Below, piece after piece: positions 56,107-64,000 of a stretch of 64,000 nt of DNA. The stretch is from Mycteria americana. Taxonomy: Eukaryota; Chordata; Aves; Ciconiiformes; Ciconiidae. The translations under genes and the position numbers were made by a program. The number at the start of each line of letters is the position of its first letter. Position 1 is the first letter of the stretch. A model generated the notes under the pieces. That model did no database searches, had not been told where the DNA came from, and worked only from the letters and a program-made list of their open reading frames with translations. The DNA lies in the NCBI RefSeq assembly GCF_035582795.1, contig NC_134367.1:81947062-82011061 (forward strand). Reading direction: 5' to 3'.

Positions 56107-57927
56107 GTACCGTCCGCGCCGCGCCCGCCTTTCCCCCCACTCCTCCCCGCGGCCGCCGCACGCCCCGCTGCCCGGGGAGGGGACGGCGGGTGCCAGCGCC
56201 AGCGGGGCCGCGATGGCGCGGGCCGGGCCGGGCCGGGCCCGGAGGGCGGGGGCGGTGCGCGGGGCCGGGCTCGCTCCGCACCCGCTCCGCACCTCCCCGC
56301 CGGCGCCGCTGCAGGGCCGGGGCCCTCCGGGCCGGCCTGAGCGGCGGGGGAAGCGGGGAGGGGCTCCCGCGGCGAGGAGTGGCGAGGTGGCGGCCGTCCC
56401 CCCCGCCCGCCTTGCGGGGCTCCGGCGCGTCTCGGGGGCGAGCGGCGGCCGTTGGCGCCGGGGGCGGGGTGGCGGCGGGCAGCGGCGTGGCTGCGGCGGT
56501 CGCCGCCGTCCCCGTGCGAGGGCGGGCGGAAGGGGGGCGCGGCGGTGTCGCGGCCCTGCCGGCCGGGGCGGCTGCGCGCTGCTGGGGCCGGTCTTCGGGC
56601 GGGTGGGGGGCCTGGGCGGCGCGGAGAAGCAGGAGGGGTGGGCCCGTGCCGAAGCTGGCTCTTTCCGAGCGCTGCCGTGTGTTAGGGGAGAGAGCCCGAA
56701 AGGGGGCTCGGGGGGTGGGCCGGGGCCTTCTCCGGGGGGCCTCTGGGCTCTGTTGCCTCGACAGAAACGTTCCCCAGCCTTTGTAGTGGAGCTGCGAGCA
56801 AGGCACGGTTAGGCGGTTACAGGATGGACCTCTGCGTAGGTGGTGTCCTCGCTGCGGGTCCTGGCATGCCTGGTATCTAGGCTTCTTACTAAACAGCTGG
56901 GCTGTCGAGGAGTTGACTTTGTTTCTTCTGGGGTAATGTTTAGGCTTCTAATTTACCCCTGTCTCCAGGTTGTAAAACCTGGATGCTCTGTTTGATGCCT
57001 TCGTTGAAGGTAAAGATAATATTATCTTATGGTCATGGGGAAAAAAAGCGTGCCTTTTCAGCTGCAGTATAAATATTAATGTAATTCTGAGTTCTCATGC
57101 CTTAAAAAAAGGCTGAATAGGCTTTCTTCAGATTCTGAGGTGGTCTACCTCTGGCCTAAAAATGACCTTGAATATTTCTGGGCAATAGGCATCGAGTTAA
57201 GAAAGCTATAATTTAATGGAAAAATATTTGATATCAAGGTGCAATATTTAAATTCTCCACTTGTGTTGTTTATTTCCAGAACACAGCAACAGAGGTATAG
57301 TTAAAAAAAAAAAATCATGCATACATTTCATTTGTGTACCTGAAATTGACTTTCACATATTTCTTTTTTTCTCATAAAGCGCGTGTCATTGTTGTTTGAA
57401 ATGTGTTAGTGCTTTATTTTATGGAAGTGGATGGAAGAGGGTTACCTAGATCTGATTTGACCAGCAATACTTTTCCCATAGAAGAAGAAATATTTTTGGA
57501 AGCCCAAGCCTTAAAATGGCCAGGAAGAGACTTACAGGCAATGTGTCAGTAAGCTTGTTGGTTAGTAGTCAGTGGAATTCAATTCTCAAAAAATCAGTGC
57601 TTTTTCAGCTAAAGCAAAGCTTGGAGTAGAATGAGCATTAACAGCCCGAGTCGTTTGTGCAGGGGGGGTCGGTTAGACAGAGGCCTGCTCGTGTGAGTCA
57701 GGTTACCTGCCAGGGATTCCAACAGAAGCATGCTGCAAAGGTTCTACAGAGTGTGCCTGAAAAAGGTTATTTTTATGGATTGCGCGTGTGTGCGCGCGCC
57801 TGTGTGTGTGAATGTTTTTATATATATTTGTACGTGGGTGTCTCTTATCTAACTCAGCAGCTGATAGGTTTGCTTTTGGTTTTGTGTTTAAATATTATTC
57901 TCAAGATACTACTTTTTCTCTTTTCAG

Positions 57928-58171
57928 GCTTTGATTAGTATTTTAGACTCATAACACACATTTCTCTGGAGCTGATGTTTTCCTAACGCTTTCAGCTTGG
58001 CTTAAAAAGCTACTGTGCTGGAATGTTTTAAAGGCTTAAAAACCCTCTAGGGTTTGAAGTTAATTTCAATTAATTGAAGGAAATACTTCTGGCCTCACCA
58101 AAGAAATAACTGGAATCATGGATCAGAACAACAGCTTGCCACCCTACGCTCAAGGCTTAGCCTCCCCTCAG
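57928..58171 (+). other. TBP: TBP exon 2: 5' UTR plus start codon
   Basis: A pyrimidine-rich tract ending in CTTTTCAG precedes 57928, and the donor CAG|GTAAAA follows 58171. The first 190 bases are untranslated; translation begins at 58118. The right edge is firm, while the left edge rests on the acceptor alone. Confidence 0.65.
58118..58171 (+). CDS. TBP: TBP first coding segment (residues 1-18)
   Basis: Reads [18 protein letters not shown], matching the known vertebrate TBP N-terminus, and ends on a codon boundary at the donor CAG|GTAAAA. Confidence 0.97.
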
Positions 58172-61100
58172 GTAAAAACAAATCATTAAATGATTTAATT
58201 AAATGATTTAATATGCAACTGTGATCTGAATTTCTTTGTGAAAGTGTTTTCAGTTTCTTGCATGTAACTTCAGGTTTTTTGTTTGCAGATCTGAAAAATT
58301 CTGCTAGGTATAGAATAATACTAGTATAAAGCAGAATCTTAAAACCATCAATTTGTATATCCAGAGGTATAAGAAACATGCAGATACATGGGATTCTGTT
58401 AAGTTGAAACATGACCGAGAAGTCGGAAATATTAATTTAATTTTGGTGGTTGCCCTTTAAACTAACTTGTACATAATGGACTGTCACTGTGCTATGAATG
58501 CATTTGGTACCATGGGCACAGTCTTTGTTTAAACAATTGCAAGTTAAATTGTGGGTCAAAGTTGAAACATGCTTGCAAGGTAGTTTGAGAAGCATATCAG
58601 CATCACTGGCTGGAGATGAGCAATGCTGGAACTGGTAGATCCCTAGAGGTAATGTTTTATTCTATAGAAGAACTGCATTTCCAAGGGCTTTCTGTTTTTA
58701 GCGAGTTACTAGTATATGCCTTAGGTTTGCAGGTATGCCGATTTATTTTTAGACTCCTCCTGAAAACTTTTTCTCTTAGAAACAAAATGGTGTCAACAGG
58801 ATCCGTGGTTTCTGTTTCATGCTTTCTTTTGTAGGGTGCAATGACTCCAGGAATTCCAATTTTTAGCCCAATGATGCCATATGGCACAGGACTGACACCA
58901 CAGCCGGTCCAGAGCACCAACAGTCTGTCCATCCTAGAAGAACAGCAGCGGCAGCAGCAGCAGCAGCAAGCAGCGCAGCAATCTACATCGCAGCAAGCAA
59001 CGCAGGGAACATCTGGTCAAACTCCCCAGCTCTTCCACTCACAGACTCTTACCACAGCCCCTTTACCGGGAACCACACCTCTATACCCCTCTCCAATGAC
59101 TCCGATGACTCCGATAACTCCTGCAACACCAGCGTCTGAGAGCTCTGGGATAGTGCCGCAGCTACAGTGAGTGTCCTATGTGTTAGTGCAGCATGTCCTT
59201 TCTCAGGTAGCCCTTTAAAGGCTTAGGACCAAAGCCACATCAGGAATCGGGTACTGCATTTTGGTGGGAAGGGAGGTCCTGAGAATTTATGGGTCTCCTC
59301 TAGTGATACGAGTAATTTTTGCTTTTATTTTTAGCTTAGCTTCGTTACTAAATCACTTAGTAATATAAACATTTTCTTAGTGACTTGTCAACCATACATC
59401 TTTTAAGCATACCAGTGGAGGATGTTATATATGTCTTCATTTAGCACCATTGCAACTTTTAACTCCAGGCACTTTAAGAGTTCATCATGCTTTAGCTACA
59501 AAGTAGTCTGGGTTGATAATCTGGTATTTCAAAATATGTATACCTTGAAACATATTCTCATTTGTAATTTACTGGATACTTGTGACCTGTTCACAGAAAA
59601 GCAAATAGCTCCACTTTGCAAGCAGCTCCACTTCACTGTGCGCAGAATTTTGTTAGTGAGGTATTAAAGCAGAATACAGGAACTATCACAGCTGAAAGGG
59701 AATTAGAAGGGTAAAGGGGAAGAAACTAGTTGCTAGTCTAGGAGCTAGAGCTGAGTTGTACTTAATATTCCATGTTCCCTTTTCTAGTTCATGGCTACAG
59801 CTGCCTTTGTGATAAGAGAAAAAAACCCTAGAACTAGTTCTACGTTTAGGTATGAAAGTATTTTCACCGAACTTTAGTTTTAAAGAGACTGGTACAGCAA
59901 TTTACGGAAGGCCCAAAGAGAAATGGTTGATAACGTTAATTTTGCACTGAAAGAGTAGTTCCTCATATTTCTTTTTTTTTCCCCCCATTGAGGACCTTTA
60001 GATTTCAGGGTTTTCCCAGAAAACAAGTTTCCAAGGAAATTTTGCATCTAGGAACTTCTCTTAAGCTTTCTAGAGACCTGCTTTCCTATCACCTGGCAAT
60101 GGGTTTACCTCCGGCACCTCTTCTTCCTCCTTGAAGGGCATACCAAGGAAAATTTCAGATGGTACTATTGCTACCTCATTTTCTCCTGTTTCCAGCAGCT
60201 TCCCTGATTGCGGTGGGGGCTCTCAGCATCAAGAATTTTTCCTGCCAAACTGAAATAGAGAGTCTTCTCATGAGACACTTTTCATAATAGCTGGCAGATA
60301 AGGAGGAATCAGCAATCATGCCTTAGGAGCTACTGCCCTACAAAAGGAGGTTCCTGAGCCAAAACACTGCTCAGTGCTCCTGTCAGTAGGAAAGATGTCA
60401 TTCAAACTCACTTGGAGAAAAAATGTAAAAGAAAAACACAAAAAAACCCTAACAAAATTAATCAAGCATGGTTAAAAATGAGGAAGACTCATGAATTCTT
60501 TACTGTCTTTTTAATGTATTTCTCTGAACTATCTTCAGGAATATTGTGTCCACGGTGAATCTTGGTTGCAAACTTGACCTAAAAACTATTGCGCTTCGTG
60601 CCCGAAATGCTGAATATAATCCCAAGGTAAGAGAAATGTATTGGAGTTCTTCCTGTAACAGATATGTCCGAGGCACAGGTTGTGGCTATAGTTTGCTGAA
60701 AAAGATTGAAAAACCTTCCTATTATAGATGCAGTTTTATACGGTAGTTAAAGAAATCTTTAATAAACTTAGAACACTCAGTCAAACTAGTAAAAAGGATT
60801 TTTATACTGATGTAGCTGTGTTTTACACCAGGTTGTAATTTGGTAGATTTAGGAAGAACCTAACCAACAGTGTAATACACTGGCAGTTGTTTGTTGTAGA
60901 GCTGGCCTCTGCTGCCCACACCATTCATGTGGGCATGTTTGTTCGTAGTGCTCAGAAAGTTCCTTTTTCATATTACTGTGAAATGTCTGATCAACTCTTG
61001 TTCCCTGTCTCCCAACAAGGAGAAAGGAAGGCAGAATTCAACTCCTGGGCTCCTGCCAGAGCCACGGTTGTTGTGTATATGCCGTGCCTTCCTCCACCTG

Positions 61101-64000
61101 GCTGCTCCCCTGGAATTCTTGCAGTTGCAGTGCAGTCACTTGTTTTTTACAGTTTTGCTTCCCCTCTGAGCTCTGTTCCTTCATGTTGCCCCCAGTACTC
61201 CTACCATCTCCTTGCTCGCAATGGCTAGGTTTGGTGGAACAGCAAAATGAAATTGATTTTTTTGCATGTCAACTTCTAAGTTGCCCGCTGCTTCTAAATA
61301 GCAGTCTCTCAAACTGTGGTATTTTTTTAGCTCGGGAAACTTTGAACAACAGCAGAGGACCTGGAGTGTTGAATCAAGAAAATTATGTCACTTCATTTTT
61401 CTTTCAGGTGGCTCCTCTTGGAAATGTTATCTTTGCAACCGCAGTAGCTGGGCACTATTTCTAATAAAAGTTTAGATGTTGTGTAGTTGAATTGACTTGC
61501 CTTGGGAAGGCTTCAGTTTTCCTGGGGTGTGGGGTTTTTTTTTGTTTTTTTTTTTAGTATTTGGGATTTTCCTACAGTTTACCTGAACTCTGCTCTCAAA
61601 GATTAAAGCACGCATGCAGGCATATGTGATAAATAACTGTTACTGTAAGTTTATATCAGTGATGCTGTTACATAATTGCATGTGAGTAAGATATTAGTGC
61701 AGCAAAAATTTGAGCATGCTATGGTAAGTCTTAAGGTAGGGGTAGGTGGCTGTGTAAAACTTGTAGGCTAGAAGAATCAATATGAAATGCTGTTTTCTAC
61801 AGCAGAGAGAAAGAAGGGTTATGTAACACACTCCTGACTTTTAGTCAGTACATTCAGCTATCAACGAAAGATATTGCTTGGCTGTATTATTTAAGCCATA
61901 GTTTGACAAACGTGCTGTTAGGTAACCGACGCTACCGCCTTGGTTATGTCAGCAGAACAGTTTATGGGACTGCATGGTGAGCGGGTCCAAATTAAATATA
62001 ACAAGCAAACAGGGGTTTGTTTGTGTGTGTGTGTGCCCACATCAGTTTCCAGTATCTCTTGCTTTAAAGAGTTTAAGAATATTTGGAAATGCAGGCAGAG
62101 ATGTTACAGTACTTAGAATTAAAAGCTAGAGCTAACCGGCTGCTGTGTTCTGCTGTGGTAGTTGAGGTGGCTTCTGTTTGCATAGAACTTTGATCTCCAG
62201 CTGTTCTGTTTGCTGGTATTCTAACACCATCCAATTTTTTAAGACACAGAAACAAAACAGAATATAAAATATTTGCAGATAGTCAGTCTTCCATCCTGCT
62301 TATAACAGATCAAATTTCAAGATGTGGAAGAAATTTTTTAATTTATTTATTTTTAAGATTGTCTCTATTGCTCTGTTGCAAATGTAGCATTAATAATATG
62401 CTTGCATATACAGTAATGAGAGATGAGCTTAGTAAAATAGGAATGCAATGGTAAATATCCTTCCTGTCTGACTCTACTTCAGTGTGTGTGTTTGAAGCTA
62501 CTTATGGTTTAAGCATTTCAAGTACATTTTGACTGATCCATAACTATGTTTGAACTTAGTATTTCTTTGCAATACAGTGTAAATTGCTACTTAGATTATG
62601 CAAATTTGGTTTTAATGTAATGATTACAGCAATATATCACTAATAGTCTCAACGCTCACATTTCAGCGTTTTGCTGCTGTTATTATGAGAATAAGAGAAC
62701 CACGTACTACTGCACTTATATTCAGCTCGGGAAAAATGGTGTGCACAGGAGCGAAAAGGTATCTTTTGGCATTACAAGCAACTAATTCGGGCTGTCTTTT
62801 CTCGTGCGCAGTGATGCTTTAGAAGTACTATTATTTCTATACAGTATTTGTATATATACAACAAAGTTGTACAGGTACAACTAAGCTTACTTCCCAATTA
62901 TTTCAAATAGACTAATATGCGTTTCTTCACAAAATGCCTTTTCATGACTGAAAGGACTTGCCTACAAAAGGGGAAATGGCAGTTCTGTTTCTGAAGCTCT
63001 TTCGTACAGTCTGATAACGTGGTCTGCAGAGGTTATTATATTCACTTTCTTGGCTTTGCATTTATCTTTTTTTTTCTAATAATTAAAATTTTCAGTGACT
63101 GTGCACTGGAACTCCTTAAACTGTACGGGCAGCGGCAGAGGAAGAATGATTTTTGAATAGTTTAATTCATCACAGGCCAAGAGCCCCAAGTCTCTGGTCC
63201 CTGTAGTCCGATCTGTTCTTAACATGATCATTGAAGCATAAGAATTGAAAACTAAACGTAAGCTTAACTCCAGTGGGCAGGAGAGATTCTGCTCTGAAGA
63301 AGTCTGTTAGGAATCCAGAAGGAATAAGCAGAGATGAATGAATAGAGCTGTACAGGAAACGCTTTCTTTGCCTGGTGACACTTGAAGTTCCAGTTGTCTT
63401 GCTCTGTGTTAGGAGCAACCAGACCCTCAGCTGTTCACAAAACTGAAGCTAACTGAGTTCTGCAGCAGCGTGTAAAGCCGTGTAGTTGCGTTAAACCCAG
63501 GTTTGAATGCCTGGGCTGAATCGCGCAGAGGATTTTGGCAGTTTACAGATTTTTATAGAAATATGCATTTTCTAGCAGTAGTAGTTCAAAGTTGTTCTAC
63601 ACTGAAAACTTACATAACAGCTTTCATGTCTCAGTAGAGGGACTCAGGTCGAATTTTAACAGTGTGTAATATGTGGATTTATACTGTTTTCTGCCTCATG
63701 AACAGTGAGTACAACATTAATGGCGTTCAGGATCCCCGTACCAAAATTAGCATGCAAACCAGTGCTAGTTATTAATGTTGGTTTTCAAATTTTGCATGTA
63801 ACCTTCCCCTCCCCCTCAACACAGACATTTTTTTCCCAATTAAATATTTGTGGTTTAATGCTATTTGCTTCAAGTAATACTTAACTGAGGAAATAATATG
63901 GATATCCTTTTCTCACTTCAGTGAGGAACAATCCAGACTGGCAGCAAGGAAGTATGCAAGAGTTGTTCAGAAACTGGGTTTTCCTGCAAAATTTTTGGAT
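58118..64000 (+). CDS. TBP: TBP, TATA-box-binding protein, first 215 residues (cut by window end)
   Basis: General transcription factor that binds the TATA box as part of TFIID (and SL1 and TFIIIB) in the nucleus. Coding exons 58118-58171, 58835-59166, 60539-60626, 62667-62758 and 63922-64000 join in one frame, all with GT/AG borders. Residues 1-128 form the variable N-terminal domain, starting [18 protein letters not shown], with a short glutamine tract and a [14 protein letters not shown] repeat. The conserved DNA-binding core begins near residue 130 ([20 protein letters not shown]) and continues with [20 protein letters not shown] and [20 protein letters not shown], the first of its two direct repeats. 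The second repeat lies beyond the window. It diverges from PSMB1. The only oddity is how short the Q tract is next to human. Confidence 0.98.
58835..59166 (+). CDS. TBP: TBP coding exon with Q tract (residues 19-128 plus two bases)
   Basis: The acceptor is CTTTTGTAG and the donor CTACA|GTGAGT. It starts [20 protein letters not shown] and contains [15 protein letters not shown] (CAG codons interrupted by one CGG Arg, last Q a CAA). It ends in the proline/threonine-rich [14 protein letters not shown] and GIVPQL. Human TBP has about 35-40 glutamines at the same place. Confidence 0.97.
60539..60626 (+). CDS. TBP: TBP coding exon, start of DNA-binding core (residues 129-158)
   Basis: The acceptor is ATCTTCAG and the donor CCCAAG|GTAAGA. 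The first base completes the split Gln codon. It encodes [20 protein letters not shown], then ARNAEYNPK, essentially invariant among animal TBPs. Confidence 0.97.
62667..62758 (+). CDS. TBP: TBP coding exon of the first core repeat (residues 159-188 plus two bases)
   Basis: The acceptor is CATTTCAG and the donor AAAAG|GTATCT. It encodes [20 protein letters not shown], then [10 protein letters not shown]. The Phe and the basic positions that contact DNA in the saddle are present. Confidence 0.97.
63922..64000 (+). CDS. TBP: TBP coding exon, cut by the window end (residues 189-215)
   Basis: The acceptor is CTCACTTCAG. The first base completes the split Ser codon. It then reads [20 protein letters not shown], then PAKFLD, where the window stops in mid-exon. 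Confidence 0.96.

Overview
The window is vertebrate nuclear DNA, most likely from a bird. The evidence is split genes with GT/AG introns, two 5'-truncated CR1 LINE copies ending in the CR1 8-bp terminal repeat, a TBP gene with a very short glutamine run, and a large CpG island. It carries the conserved PSMB1-TBP head-to-head pair (human 6q27 order PSMB1-TBP-PDCD2) at its right end.

Layout. From 1 to about 48.2 kb I find no intact protein-coding gene. This part holds microsatellites (a long AAAAG array at 14.6 kb, a GATA array at 16.4 kb), two same-strand CR1 fragments (42.2 kb and 45.7-46.2 kb), a perfect 113-bp tandem duplication (5.0-5.2 kb), several GC-rich or evenly composed blocks that could be regulatory, and one decayed gene of transposon type on the minus strand (about 5.1-6.35 kb). 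Its frames are broken, but its parts can be read in the right order and end in a cysteine-rich segment. From 48.2 to 54.96 kb lies the complete PSMB1 coding region on the minus strand (six exons, 237 residues). From 54.5 to 56.8 kb is a CpG island that forms the shared divergent promoter. From about 55.97 kb to the right edge is TBP on the plus strand: a non-coding first exon, then five coding exons or part-exons giving the first 215 residues. The rest lies beyond the window.

How the genes relate. PSMB1 encodes the non-catalytic beta-6 subunit of the 20S proteasome and TBP the TATA-binding protein. Both are housekeeping genes, which fits a shared CpG-island promoter with YY1-type and ETS-type motifs on both sides. 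The 48 kb to the left is the gap that in human separates PSMB1 from FAM120B and DLL1. I could not identify any FAM120B exon here.

I did not find a convincing new biological system. The most unusual object is the decayed transposon-type gene at 5.1-6.35 kb and the recent duplication at its 3' end.
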